Notes: a model not told the origin generated them from the sequence alone. A DNA stretch of 64,000 nucleotides from Microvelia longipes (GCA_018340805.1 JACMZG010001914.1:16758152-16822151), one strand, 5' to 3'. Counted from the first letter of the stretch, positions 48,055-60,083 are shown. Translations and numbers: made by a program.

Positions 48055-49330
48055 ATTAAATATTTTTAAAATTCTAATCTTGTATAAACTATATCCATGA
48101 TTATGTAAATGTAACATAAAATTAAAATACATAAAAGAAATAATGTAAAAAAGTATAAACATAACTTTTATCACAGAAAATTTTTTTGAAAAGTATTGTT
48201 TTAAGAAGCAATATTGTTTTAAGAAAGTTTTAAGAAATATTGTGTTTGGTATACTTCTGTGACTGGTGAAGTTAGTGCTATAGATATTATTAAAGTACAT
48301 TAAATAGTATTCCTATTTTTGAAAAGTTTAATGTGAGGTTATATATTTTCACTATATTTTTATAAGGTAAATCCAAGTTAGTGTTAAGAAATTATTTCAC
48401 CAGTCTGTGTTTTAAATTATTCAATATTTTTCTTATCATGTTCCTATAATGTAAAAGTATAATTTTTTGTGTACAAGTTATAAGTAAACAATTTATACTC
48501 AACTGATTTTAATTAATTATAATAAACCCGCAGAAACATAGCGCTTTGATGGTTTACTGTGTAAAGAAACCTGAAGTTCCGCCACTGCGCGTGAGCCATC
48601 ACATTTACAGTTTAATATTATGGTGCAGTTTATCATCATTATAAAATTAATAATATTTTATCATAACAGCTGATGATTAATATTTCTATACTATTTCTCG
48701 AATAATTAATCATACTTGATTTATAAATCTGCTTTCTGCGTCTTCTAAACTTATTCAAGATAAACATTTCTATTTGAAACCTCCCTCAGTCTGTGTGAAA
48801 TCCTGTTCCGTTCAATCTATTTCTAAAAATAGACGGATTACTTTTACCGTCCCAAGTATTTTCAAGGTCCAAGCCCTCCATTATTTTGCATCTAATAAAT
48901 ATTTATTTTTCTTAATTTGTTATCCTACTTTTAATAACATGTTTGTCCCCAATAACAAGTTAGTGCTTTCTCAAAAAAATATATATATAAAAATAAAATT
49001 AATAACAGTCCTTGGAGAAAAAATAATAATTAAAGAAATCTACTTCGAATTTTAGTGGAATCAATTATTTTAAATTATAGACAAATCTGAATTTTATATT
49101 TTACAATTTTATTTTATTAGCTTTCTGAATTTAGTAATTTAATCAAGAAGTTAAGCATTTTTTATTTTATTTTATTAAAAATATATGATGGAAATGTACT
49201 TAATTGTTTTATAGTTCTTTAAACAAGAGCAACACTGTAGAGCATACACAACAATGAAAAAATATAAATAGTGACCTCCGGCCATTAGCAGCCTTATTAC
49301 GTGGCCTTATTATTGATATTGTTGTTGTTA
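48055..49330. other. AT-rich non-genic stretch
   Basis: No repeat or gene that I can support. The short frames at 48052 (-) and 48774 (+) have no recognisable features. Confidence 0.4.
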
Positions 49331-49339
49331 TCACAATGT

Positions 49340-49747
49340 TGTCTATCTGTACGTGTGTGTGAGATGGTCTATGTGTGTGAGTATCTGTTATCATCGTAGC
49401 TCCCGGTTTATGCTATAGACTAGAGAGTTACAAATTGGTACAAAAATCAATCTTTATTTCTAGTTGTACTATTCGGAAAATATTTTTTCTTCGACGTGAT
49501 GATGACACAGCAAAAATGTCTAATACTAATAAAATGCGGAAAAATGTTGTTCCGCATTTTAGCAACAAATTGAAATTTAGAACAGCATCAAGCGAACTAG
49601 GAATAAACATATGTTAACTGTCTAACGACAAGCGTATACATTTAGTAATTATTATATTCTGAGGATAGCGAAGCGATTTCGAAGTAGGCAGGGTGACCGT
49701 GGCTAACCGTTGTGGTGAGAAGAATTCCGAGTTACCCTATACCCGAT
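49340..49747 (-). repeat. 0.7-kb element, reverse copy
   Basis: Reading on the - strand: acccgat complement at 49741-49747 (left end), the gcttcgctatcctcag module complement at 49665-49690, a middle with a deletion, tctctagtctatagcataaa, and the AC-rich run near 49340. The right tail is missing. Confidence 0.7.
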
Positions 49748-49799
49748 TTTTTGTCTTTTTCTCTGAAGATAATAAATGCTGAGTGCAGTATTTATCCAC

Positions 49800-49890
49800 G
49801 GACTGCACTCCGCAGTTTCTGCAGGACTGCACGTTGACACAGTGCAGCAGGACTGCACCTCGCAGTCACTACGGAGGGCAGGGACTGCTC
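49800..49890 (+). repeat. GC-rich short tandem motif (GGACTGCAC, ~25-bp spacing)
   Basis: GGACTGCAC occurs at 49800, 49824 and 49850, with a partial GGACTGCT at 49882. GCAG/CTGC complements lie between, so the block can fold on itself. It sits within a GC-rich 250-bp patch that I cannot identify. Confidence 0.55.
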
Positions 49891-49894
49891 GGGT

Positions 49895-50310
49895 TCATTT
49901 CTACTACTACTAAGAAATCGTTGGTTTACTTTTCAGGACAACTCTTCGTTTTTGCTGCCGCCGCAGAGACCGCTGACTGAGGTTGACCAGTCGGTATAGA
50001 GGCCACCAATACGCAACCTCCCAAAATTAGCCCTTTTACTTACTGACAGGGGCGATAACATTCGCTTTTACGGCTCTCAGCTCTAGCACTTCACTAGCTG
50101 TGAATCGGGTGGGTATGAAGACAGGACAGAATCAAAACCCCCCAATACGTCTAAACTTAAGCTGCTCCAATTCAAAGTAGAAGCAAAAGATCCGAATTTT
50201 GTGCGCCTGGATGAGGCAATAAAATAATTTCATATTCTAAATAAGAATCCGATAGGACGAAAAAAGTAACGAGTTACCCGCTATCATCGAGTTACCCTAT
50301 CATTTATTAT
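49895..50310. other. GC-richer patch, unidentified
   Basis: It has a less AT-biased composition than its flanks and a duplicated cgagttaccc(g)ctatc at about 50269 and 50288, which echoes the left end of the 0.7-kb element. No gene recognised. Confidence 0.3.
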
Positions 50311-50764
50311 AAAATGCTGAATTAAAATGTTTATGCAGATTCTATCAGAATATTTTACTTCGTTTTCCTCAAAAAGCATTATTGCTTTTAAAAAAATTAT
50401 CCAATTTATTTTTTATTTTCATTCATTAAACAGAATATTTTCCCCTTTACCTTATATAAAATATAAAAATAAAGCCCCAGAATGAAATCATAAAATTTTA
50501 ATGAATAAAGCTTAGTTAAGGCAATGAATAAGAAATCAAAGCATTAATAATATGCTAACCAACTCCTACATCGTTTAATATTGTTGATATTTTATTTTAT
50601 TCAGATTCATCTCTCTATTGGTATAAATTTACTATCATTTTAATCATCTTTCTTTTGTTAATTGTTTCCAGAAGTATAATTCCTTTGATTCAAAGGAAAC
50701 AAGGAACTTCTTCACATTAAGAAGTTTAAGTTGTTTTTCCAGTCTGAGGCGTATTTAGTGGCCT

Positions 50765-50815
50765 GACCCCCCTCCCCCGGATTGCGGGGAGGGAGGCGGC
50801 AGTTTGGGGCCCCCA
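50765..50815. repeat. G/C-run hairpin
   Basis: CCTCCCC and GGGGAGG (about 50771-50792) pair around a short loop. A second GGGGCCCC palindrome follows near 50807. Confidence 0.55.
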
Positions 50816-50884
50816 AAAAGTTGATGTAAAAATTGTTGTTGTGCTAAATGAACACTTGTACCACATTATAACTCAATTGGATAT

Positions 50885-51220
50885 TTTCCATTTTTGAACT
50901 ACTGCTGATAATGAGATGAAACTGCCACATGGTGATGACATCCTTTAACGCCGGTGAAACACATCATAAATAAAATATTTTCTAGACAGCAAAACTCTTT
51001 CATCCCTAACACACTAAAGTTAAGACACGCGACTATTAACACACTAAGAGTTACAATAAAAACAGACACACACACTCACACATACAAACGAAAAGATTTG
51101 TGAAAACTGAGGTCTTAAAATCACCCAAAACGGACAATAAAAAAATAAGGAGAGATTCCGGTTTCGGAGTCTAACAACACAGTACTTAGGCTAAAATACG
51201 TAGGGTATATATGACGAAAT
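50885..51220 (+). repeat. 0.7-kb element, diverged right-half copy
   Basis: It has actgctgataatgagatgaaact, an aaatattttct block, an acacactcacac run, and accnaaaacggac. It ends near gtagggtatatatgacg. Confidence 0.6.
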
Positions 51221-51477
51221 GTAAGAGACAAATTAGTAATAAAACGAATATTTAAACTATAAAATAAATTTATAAGCTAAATAGGTAATCAGGACAATTT
51301 ATAAACATATTTTGAAGCAGCTAACAAGTTGAGATATCTCCTTATCAGGCTGTTAGGAAATCATAATGAACTTACACCTCATTTTATAGTTATACTAATG
51401 TATACTTTGTAGTTAAAAAAACTCATTTGTATTAAATTGTTATCGGAAGTATCGAGCCGTGTAATTATTTCTTTCAG

Positions 51478-51533
51478 ATATAGGCCATCAGTGTCTTCAA
51501 TTGGGAGATATCGAGAAATTAATTACTTTTATG
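51478..51533 (+). other. Candidate 56-nt coding exon, protein not recognised
   Basis: A strong acceptor (attatttctttcag, ending 51477) and a textbook donor (ATG|GTAAGTATG at 51533/51534) bracket 56 nt. Two of the three frames are open. One gives IGHQCLQLGDIEKLITFM and would join in phase to the candidate exon at 5789-5818. A donor this good with such an acceptor is unusual for this DNA, but no protein family is recognised. Confidence 0.3.
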
Positions 51534-51539
51534 GTAAGT

Positions 51540-53480
51540 ATGTGCGTGCTAAGATATAAATAAACTTAGCTACGTAGAAATACCAGGAATTAAAAAATAA
51601 TTATAGGGTTAATTATGCTCGAAGAATAGCCTAAATAAACATTTAAAAAAATTGAATTATACATGCTTTATGAGTCTAAAAGAAAACTATTATTTAGTTT
51701 ATGGAATATTGCAATGGTCTAACTGGATTGGATAATTATGTTCAAATGTAGATCTAAATTGATTTGGTTCCAAATGCGGTGCATTTTTATACATTTTAAT
51801 CAATTAAACACGACAATAATGTTAAAAGTCTAAATAAATGGAATATGAGTTTAGGAGGGTTAATACAATACAATACACATACAATACACAGTACACACTA
51901 GGGTTAATACAGTACACACAATACCAATACCACACTATACAATATTACAAAATACCGTGTGGTATTGTATAACACACGGCTTAAGTCAGTTGATAGCCCG
52001 CCAAAATCTCAATGCTTTCAACCCTTTTTTAACAAAAGAAATCCTTACTCTGACAACACTGTAAGTTGGGTTTATTATTATATATGATTTTTATTGTTTT
52101 TATATGATATCGTATTTTTTAAAAAAACTTTTATTTATTTTTTAAGTAGGAATATTGTTGTATATTTTAAATTTATTAACTAAGTGCTTTAACTTTGTAT
52201 CAGAAGTATGAATTAAGTGTAGTTATAGTTTTTGATTACGTAATGCAATGGATCATAATAGTTTTATGATAAAAGCTCATTTAAATTGTCAGCTATAATT
52301 ACTTATTTTTATAGTTAGATTTTACTTATTTTTACTGCAATAAGCTTTAAAAAGCAATTGTTTATTAATAACGGCATACTTTGATTAAATAAATGACGTT
52401 TACATTTTGCATGATGTATTGCTCTTGACAATTATATTTTACTTTTTTCCATAACCAACTGCTTTTTGAGTCAATAATATGAAAAAATACGCAGCTTGAA
52501 CTGAAACATATTGAAATGAAACGAAACGAAACGAACTCAAACTGCACAATCAAAATGCACAATGAGGGAAATAAAAGCAATGTTGTAAAATAAATGTTTA
52601 CAACCAGTGTAGCCTTTTTATGATTTTTTTTACGCAAAAGGTATTTTTTGTACCGAGGTTGGCATGAAGAGAAGGGGAAGGGGCACGGTCGATCTGAACC
52701 AATAGAATTCTTTCCCTTCCTAATTTTTTTTGGGCTGTCAACTGACATTAGCCGTGTTTTTTATATTATTACAAAAGCGAACTAATAACTAATGTGGAAC
52801 AATTTACTAGCCACCATTAGAATCTGCTACTAGAATCAGGTTAGGGTATACTATCAACTTTAGTGCAGTCTATTTGTTACCAAAAGAATCAGCTATCAAT
52901 GTTAAATCAGAATCCATTAAAAACTGATATTTTCAACATAAATAAAAAGCTCACATATATTTTTATACTATAGCCTTATCAATAACATTGGCTCATCCAT
53001 ATATGACGAATGTAATGAAAGTTTGACGCTAAGACTAACAATTTTAATTATTATCTTTTAATTAATGACAATAAAAACAATAAATGATAGCTTCTTAGAA
53101 AACTGGCGGTTTATTTTTATCACTCTTTTATGTAATTACTTAAATTTTAACAATAACGCTTGAAATTAATTTTGATAGCGATATGGGGTTTTAACAGGTA
53201 ATATATTTCTTGAAACGTCACAGCTCTTTCAGGTCGCGTTGTTATAAAATCTTTTAATCAATTAATAGTGAGGGTTATAGTATTCTAGTATTGTAACAAA
53301 TCATTTAAACAGTTAAGAAGTTATTTAAATTTAATTATTTGAAACCAAATCGTCAACCGGAATCTATTCGGCTCAAGTCCGGAGTCGATTCATTTTTTCT
53401 TAATGATTCAAAACCGTGGTAAATTACCACAGAACTTCAAATATGGTTGGGTGTCGTTATCCATGCTTTTTGGAGTGTGC
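51540..53480. other. AT-rich non-genic stretch
   Basis: It contains an AC/AT-rich microsatellite-like patch at 51865-51985 (many atacaataca units) and the 127-codon frame at 52365-52748 (-), which has no recognisable motif. Confidence 0.4.
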
Positions 53481-53489
53481 TAAATCAAA

Positions 53490-53720
53490 TAAAACCGGTA
53501 CGGAAATACGACCCGTCAAAGTACTTACAGCAAGGGTTTCTAGGTTCGAATCTTAGGCACCAGCGGTAATTTTTTATCGTTATATATATTTATATTTGTC
53601 GTTCAAATAATTCTGGCCCGGGAGTTTGCAAGCCGGGTGAATTTTCTTTTAAAATTCGTGCGTGCTCTCTTCCTCATCAATCCATTTCTTCCTTAAGTTT
53701 CCGAAATATGCTTTATAACA
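53490..53720 (+). repeat. Second tRNA-derived SINE type, single copy
   Basis: A B box GGTTCGAATC (53543-53552) has a good five-pair T-arm (CTAGG/CTTAG). It follows a tacttacagcaagggttt region that suits an anticodon-arm remnant. The A box is eroded and the acceptor pairs only partly, so it is not a functional tRNA gene. A T-rich and then GC-richer body follows. Confidence 0.5.
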
Positions 53721-53724
53721 TGAG

Positions 53725-54600
53725 CAGTAGCGTCACAACTTGTTTCGTTAATTTTTCAAAGAAAATGCGCAAAACAATAAACTGAGCAACAAATGAAAAT
53801 GATGATGTGCATCGTATAATCTATTATGGGGTAAAATTAAAAAAAACAAAGATGCTTCAGACGCTAATATTCTGTTTATAAAGCCTATACCAGAATATTA
53901 AGCGAAAAATGTATTGATGATTAAATACAGCACTAACATCAAAGATCCGCCTTGCTTTTGTAACTCCACGCCAGAATTGTTTACATTTTGTTAATCAACA
54001 ATACGTAATTACTATCAAATATTAATTTATGATATTAATTAAAAAGCATTAATGTATTAGTCATTGTGCAAATTTAAATAAAATAAATGAGATGTTTAAA
54101 GAAGCTTTAGATTTTAAAAAGCTTTATAAGCACCTTAAAATAACTTTAAGGATCCACAACAATTTAATATGTTTTAAATTTAAATATTTTAAAAGTAATA
54201 AATAAAATTTATAAATCAGGTATACACAATCTAATGTAGCGTAGAGGAAACAATTTATCATTTATATTTGAACATTACAAATTACTATACATAGTTTTTA
54301 TGACTTAACAAATTTTGCAAAAAGTTCAACAAAAACTTATAATAAAAATTAACATTTTTATCCCATTTTTAAAACAGGCGTAAAATTATTTTAAGTTTAA
54401 GCCAAACAAACCTTTTCAAATACTTTTGAGTCTTATTAATAATATCTCCTCTACTTCTCCTGTGTTTAACCTTTTTTGTTTAGAATATAATAAAATTGTA
54501 TCTCCACAGAAAATTTTGCCACTAAGTTTTTAAAAAAACTTTTAAAATAAATGTGTTTTAAACATTACTAAGTTTTTAAAGATAAAAACAAAAAATAAAA
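53725..54600. other. AT-rich non-genic stretch
   Basis: Nothing recognised. Confidence 0.4.
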
Positions 54601-54612
54601 TAAATATATATA

Positions 54613-54615
<3 letters not shown>

Positions 54616-54663
<48 letters not shown>

Positions 54664-54668
54664 ATATG
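54616..54668. repeat. TA microsatellite
   Basis: About 50 bp of alternating TA with one TATTAT break. Confidence 0.9.
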
Positions 54669-55027
54669 ATTCCTTGCGTATGCCGAAGCATAATTCTCGG
54701 AGGCTTTCTTTAAACGAAACTTGGTATATGGCAAGATGTTGGGGAGGTGACGGAGCCTATTTGTTTTTTTTTTAAAATAAAACTAGCAAACGTCAAAATA
54801 GACGTACATATTTGGAAGTAAAAAAATATGGATCTTTGGCCCATAATTTTCTTTTAAACATAACCCGTTTTGAAAGCCGTTTATTTTCAATATATTCTAA
54901 CAAGAATTTGCAAATAATAACTGCATTTATTCATTTTAATAGTATAAAAGACTAGACAATGTGGTATTAGTAAACCAAATCGAATGGCAACCACATTATT
55001 GTCATTAATTTACCAATGTAAATCAGT

Positions 55028-55075
55028 ATATAGATACATATTTATTTGTACCTATACATTTATATGTATCTATAT
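55028..55075. repeat. Inverted repeat, 14-bp perfect arms
   Basis: ATATAGATACATAT and its complement (55062-55075) flank 20 nt. Confidence 0.7.
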
Positions 55076-55204
55076 TTACAGCATTACATAAAACTAAACA
55101 ATAAAACTAGTAAAACTTTATCAGCTCAAATCCTTAGCTGTAAATTTAACCGACTTTTCAAATGGATTTTCAGTAAATTTTTCCATTACCTGTGTTCGGA
55201 TTTC

Positions 55205-55300
55205 GAAACAGCAATAAATACAAGGGTTCAAAGAAGGGGGCGGAATGACGTCAGCAAAACTGGCTGTGACGTCACGCAGGACCCGTTTCCCTCTCCCAAC
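55205..55300 (+). repeat. GC-rich block with paired TGACGTCA palindromes
   Basis: Two CRE-like sites (55246-55253 and 55267-55274) lie in a ggggcgg-rich block followed by C/T-rich DNA. Similar pairing occurs at 44856/44891, which suggests one repeat family. Confidence 0.4.
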
Positions 55301-55379
55301 CTTTATCAATATTTTCATTCTAGATTTTCCTCCAATGTTTACATTATTTTTGGTTTTTCTTTCTGAATTTTTCTTTTAA

Positions 55380-56750
55380 CTTTTCCAGAACATTTTTCTA
55401 GATGAATATAGCTTGCTTATAACGACTCATATTAAAACATTTATTATTATACTTTTCTTTATTATCTCCTAAAGTACTTCAGTCATTAGATGGATACTTT
55501 AATATTACGTATATTTTCTAAAATTAGAATAAATTCCCTATAAAATGTTAAAATTATTTAACCATTCAGTGCATGATACACACTACATTGTAGTATAATG
55601 TTCTTAAATATTAATTTTGAAGTAATATTATAGTAATTAACTAAAAGATTATACATTATTATTTTAGCCAACATCTAAACATGATTTTAAAGTGATAAAA
55701 AAAGTCCTTTTTTCATAAAAAAAGTGATTTTTGCAAACTACCTATCCCCAAAAATTTGATAAACATTTCTTGAGATAATTAAGGACATATTTAAGATACC
55801 CGGCTTTTAAATAAAAAAAAAACTAATTTTTTAAGCAGTAATTGTTTATAGAACATAATATATCATAAAAGACTTGTCAAGTAGCACAATTATTATAAAT
55901 ATGAACTTATATCAAATGAAAAGTATTATGATTCACACAAAGTAGAATAAAAAAATTTGTGATATAAAATTAAGTTTTAAATTTAATTAAACATAAAAAA
56001 TTAAATGTTTCATACAAATGCTTGTCGTGATATTTTTTTATTCAAATTTAACAAGCATAGTCTGAAAATAATAATAAAACTAATTAAAGAATGTTATTTA
56101 ATATCGTTAAAATTCTTTAAAAACTTAAAACAATGAAAATAATTTGAAATAATTAAATATAAAACAAAATCTTTAATTTATTATGATTAAAGTAACAGAA
56201 AATGATAAGGCAGGAAATGTTTAATTCATAAAAACAGAATCATCATCCTTACAAATATTAAAATAAAGATTTCACGGCTTAAAAGAAAATTAAAACAAAA
56301 GAGAAAAATAATTAAATAATAAAATAGAACGGAGTCAGTTAGACGCCCTGTGGTAAACCTAACATAATAGAAAGAAAGGATTTTACAAAGAACAATACTG
56401 TAAAAGGTATAATGATTTTTATAAAATAAATCAGGCCAAACAACAAAATTATACTAAAACACATAAACTGTTTAAATAAAAGAAATAAAAAAGCATGTAT
56501 GTCATCGAAACAAAAAGTATGTAATAAAATAAATAAGAATAAATATACTTAAAAGAGTAAAATATAATATCAGAGAATTGAAAAAAAAACATCAAACAAT
56601 ATTTCAAACTGTGTGGTTTAAAAAGTATATTTAGTACTGATATTTATTTGCATTTTATCATTTTTAATGTTTCATTTAAATTAAAACATTAAAATAACGT
56701 ATTGGTAAAAATATGTCGGCTAAAAATAGGTTTGACGTATTTTTGATAAT
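55380..56750. other. AT-rich non-genic stretch
   Basis: A strong pyrimidine-tract acceptor-like site (cttttaacttttccag) lies near 55389, without a partner donor that I can defend. Nothing else. Confidence 0.4.
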
Positions 56751-56756
56751 AATTAT

Positions 56757-56884
56757 ATATTTATGAGCCGCTTGCTGATAGATTTCTCTGTCCAGACGTA
56801 TTTTTAATGATCATTACACATTTGTGTAATGATCATCAAAAATAAAAGCGACTCTCATATTTATGAGAGTCGCTTGCTGATAGA
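56757..56884. repeat. Nested hairpins inside a direct duplication
   Basis: The segment tatttatgag...cgcttgctgatagat occurs at 56757-56783 and 56857-56884. Between them lie a palindrome (56800-56843, arms ~20 bp with one bulge) and a perfect 12-bp-arm hairpin (56848-56873). The layout looks like a small element that duplicated and inverted locally. Confidence 0.65.
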
Positions 56885-57101
56885 TGTCTCAATACACACT
56901 AATAAAAAATGTTTCCGTTTCTTGATACAATGTAATAAAAGCTTACAGATAAATAAGAACATTTATATAACAATACATATGTAATATAACTGGCCGGTCT
57001 AAGGTAGCATTGCAGTTCTTGCTATTGTACAGCATCTTAATTTACTCCAACCATATTCTTTCTCGTTCGCCAGAGTGTGCCTCTTTACGGCTCTAGGTGC
57101 G

Positions 57102-57221
57102 ATGACTGGTCCTCCAAAATATGACTTAAGTTTGAGTGATTCTCAAATGAATGCTTCAGACACAGATGCAAGTTTAACTGCAACTCAACCCTCCGAGGTT
57201 AGGTGTTATTTTAAGACGTGA
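57102..57221 (+). other. Short unrecognised ORF, possible retroelement fragment
   Basis: ATG at 57102 begins 39 codons rich in Ser, Asp and Thr (MTGPPKYDLSLSDSQ...), and the frame is also open upstream to about 57010. The block is richer in G+C than its flanks. It could be the start of a decayed gag-like ORF or a lost exon; there is no motif to decide. Confidence 0.2.
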
Positions 57222-57296
57222 AGGGTAAGGTGGGATTATACAGACCCCAAATATAATTTTTCTCAACCTGATATTAAATTTTTGGAATATTTGTTT

Positions 57297-57340
57297 TTAG
57301 TTTTCCTCCTTTTTGCCGTAGGTATATAGGAAAAGTTAAG
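57297..57340 (-). repeat. Tail-only scrap of the 0.7-kb element
   Basis: It contains the complement of tatacctacgg...gaggaaaa, the conserved right end. Confidence 0.5.
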
Positions 57341-57344
57341 AAAA

Positions 57345-58680
57345 TATATACATATATAAGAATATATACATATATTCTTAATCAATGAGTCTCCCCTTTA
57401 AAAAAAAATACACCCCCACCTCTACCCCCTTCACGACCCCAACCTCATAAGCTATTTTTTCTTAGAAAATTAGTTAAAACAAATAAAAGAAAGCAAAAAT
57501 TTTACACAAGTTAATGTAAAAATAGATTTTATTTTTAAAAACTGGGTGCGTATAAAAACCAAGTGCAAGTTGGCAAAAAGACAGGTTTAAGCGTCCTTGC
57601 AGTGGTGAAGCTCGCTCCAGTTCTTCATTGGCTTAGGGAGCGGCCAGGGTCGGAAACAAGGTAAAATTCTTCCCCTCTCAGAACCGATAAGTCAATTTAA
57701 GATCCGATCCTTTATTTAAAAATCCTTTTATTAACCTTGGTATCCGGAACTAGAAAATAAAATACTTGTCAAAATAATATATAAACTTCAAGGTACGTAT
57801 GATAACACACCTCAAGTTATATAAAGTATATACACTTCATTAACTTAACCTTGTCATAAAGTCTTTGACTTTGACTTTAACTTTATTTTAATAAATTAAG
57901 AAATAAAACTTAAAAATAAAATTAAGCATTAATTAACTTCCCTTTATTACAGCCACTTTGTTCTTGTCTAATTTTTCAACAGTAAATTTTTAAGGTTACT
58001 TATTAAGCTTGAACTTAATGATGATACATAAAATTGCAAAAGAAAAAAAATAATAAACAAATTTAAAAGAAAAACCTTCAAAAATTAGTTAAAGATGAGA
58101 TATCTACTCAAGTTTCAAAATGTTTATCCTTTTGAAGTTATAAAAGAATTCCATTTCTAAGTAATATTTTTAAAATAAATTTTTAGAAATGTATCTTTTA
58201 AGTTCTTTTCTACATAAAAGCTTGATTGTTTATCATAATGCAGGAATGAAAAGAGTGCATGTTACGTAACAATTTAGGTATTTGTAAAAGTATAAGTAAA
58301 ATTTGTGTTAATAGGACGAATATATCACGATTGAGTTTTTATAGTAGGTAGAAGGATGATGCGCAGGTTCGTGCAAATGATGCAACAATATTTAGTCGCA
58401 GTTCAGCCATTGAGCTACTTGATACTGGAGTACCTATATAATTAGAGTGAGACCAAAGTATACTTAAAATTGATTGTGGAATTAAAAAACAAGAAGATAT
58501 TTCAATTTTTTAAAGCTTAAAGTTTGTTTTTTTAAATTTTTTAAAGATTTTTCCGATTTTTTAGAATTTGAAAAATCTAAAAGTTTTAATAAAATAATCA
58601 GAGATTTTTTTTTATAAAATAAAATCATTTTATATAAAATTAAATAAACTGAATAATGAAAATCGTTTATAGTACAACAA
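57345..58680. other. AT-rich non-genic stretch
   Basis: A somewhat GC-richer patch lies at 57595-57680. Nothing recognised. Confidence 0.35.
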
Positions 58681-58689
58681 AAACTCTAA

Positions 58690-58815
58690 GTGCGAAAAGC
58701 TGTTAACGATTGATTTATTTTAACCTTTTATTCTCTTAAAGAAGGTTACAATCAGGTTACACAGAGTCCCTGAGTACCCCTTAATGAAGTTTCAAGCTTT
58801 TCAATATATTGATCA
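58690..58815 (+). repeat. Dispersed repeat (ggttacacag family), copy 1
   Basis: It aligns with 60062-60190: attgattta, aacctt, ctctt(a)aag, gaggttncaat, aggttacacag, agtccc, cccttaatg and tattga blocks in the same order. Confidence 0.55.
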
Positions 58816-58819
58816 TATT

Positions 58820-59640
58820 GCTATAGTATGCTCCCTTTTAGTAAAATATATCTTTATGAACTTTGCTAAGTTAATTTACGAGTTTTTTCTTCTTCGTATT
58901 CGTATCAATCTGTTTCTATAAAACAATTTAATAGAAATTAATAGTATAACTAACTATAAATCACACATAATTAATTATCAACAACAAAATTTAAACATAA
59001 TATCTAACAATTAACAAAATATAAATTAAACAAAATGTAATAACAAAATTTATAATTGTAATTTTGTAATTAACAAAATATAAAAAAAAGATTATTTTTC
59101 TTGAGAATAATCTTTTTTCTTAAAGATTTTTTTTCTTTATTTATTGTTACTGGATATTATTTCTTATTATATACATTTAAATAAATTTGTCCTTTTACAA
59201 CTTTTTTTACTTGAATAAAATAAAACTCTCCTCCTCCAGGGCCATCGGTTACCAACAAGATTTTTCTTTTAATTCATAGGAGATGAATAACGATTAGATC
59301 AGTATTTCTTTAATATTACCAGGCAAAGAAAAAGAAAATTTGAAAAAATGGCACCTCTAATGCCTATGTAGTTAGAGTAACTGGAATAACGAGATCTACC
59401 CACGTATATAATAAATAAAATTTTATTTAACAAGAAAAAAGTTTTTTTTAAAGGTCAAACCCTAACTTTTTATACAATTTTTTTTTTTTTATATTTAAGT
59501 CCCCTTTATAATAAAGGAAAATACCTTATACGAAAAATTCACTAAAAAGAAATAAATAAAGAGGTTTTATCAATAGTTATAATTTCAAATATTTATAATA
59601 ATAAAAATAGCAACTAATAATTATAATAAAATAAAATAAA
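58820..59640. other. AT-rich non-genic stretch
   Basis: A short imperfect hairpin (aaaaaagattatttttc with its complement, near 59085-59130). Nothing else recognised. Confidence 0.35.
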
Positions 59641-59644
59641 ATGC

Positions 59645-59870
59645 CCGTTTTAGGGCCTTTCGGCCCATAAGGGTATTAACCCTGCGGGAACAACCTCAGG
59701 TGGGTTGCATCTACTACACTCTAAGAATTAATTAAAGTTGGCGAAATATTTTAATACACATACTATTCATAAAATCTTAGAGCATAGCCCGGGCTGCGAA
59801 CCCCGGACCTCCGGTGCCGAAATCGAACGCCTTTACGATCACGGCGACGGAGGCAGACCACTAATAATTA
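59645..59870 (-). repeat. tRNA-derived SINE, best full copy
   Basis: On the - strand the head reads from about 59860: an A-box-like gtgatcgtaaagg, a B box GGTTCGCAGCC (complement of 59792-59802), and a T-stem of good pairing. Then come the tactattcat-containing middle and the module with ggcctttcggcccataagggt near 59655. The conserved head suggests it is the youngest copy here. It is not a tRNA gene, since the acceptor and anticodon arms do not fold well. Confidence 0.75.
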
Positions 59871-60018
59871 TACATTTACAAAAAAAAGAGGGGCCTGTAA
59901 AGGGGCCCTATCGGTTACATTTTGAAACATCGAAAAGTAACCTGACAGCCTTTGCTAAAAATATTAGTACAAAATTACAGCGACTTATGTAAAACGTTAA
60001 AAATACAATTCAGAACAC

Positions 60019-60048
60019 AACCAATGTGCGGGGAGCCGCACATTGGTT
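60019..60048. repeat. GC-rich hairpin, 13-bp perfect arms
   Basis: Arms AACCAATGTGCGG and the complement, around four nt. Confidence 0.8.
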
Positions 60049-60051
60049 ATT

Positions 60052-60083
60052 GGTTATTATAAATCAATTGATTTATAATAACC
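60052..60083. repeat. Perfect 32-bp palindrome
   Basis: Sixteen-base halves (GGTTATTATAAATCAA) meet without a spacer, only three bases after the preceding hairpin. Its right half is the start of the repeat copy at 60062-60190. Confidence 0.85.

Noticed and set aside
53490..53570. Functional tRNA gene
   Set aside because: The B box and T-arm are good, but the A box and acceptor pairing fail, and a SINE-type body follows.
59790..59870. tRNA gene on the - strand
   Set aside because: A- and B-box-like motifs belong to a dispersed SINE head; several diverged copies share the same body.
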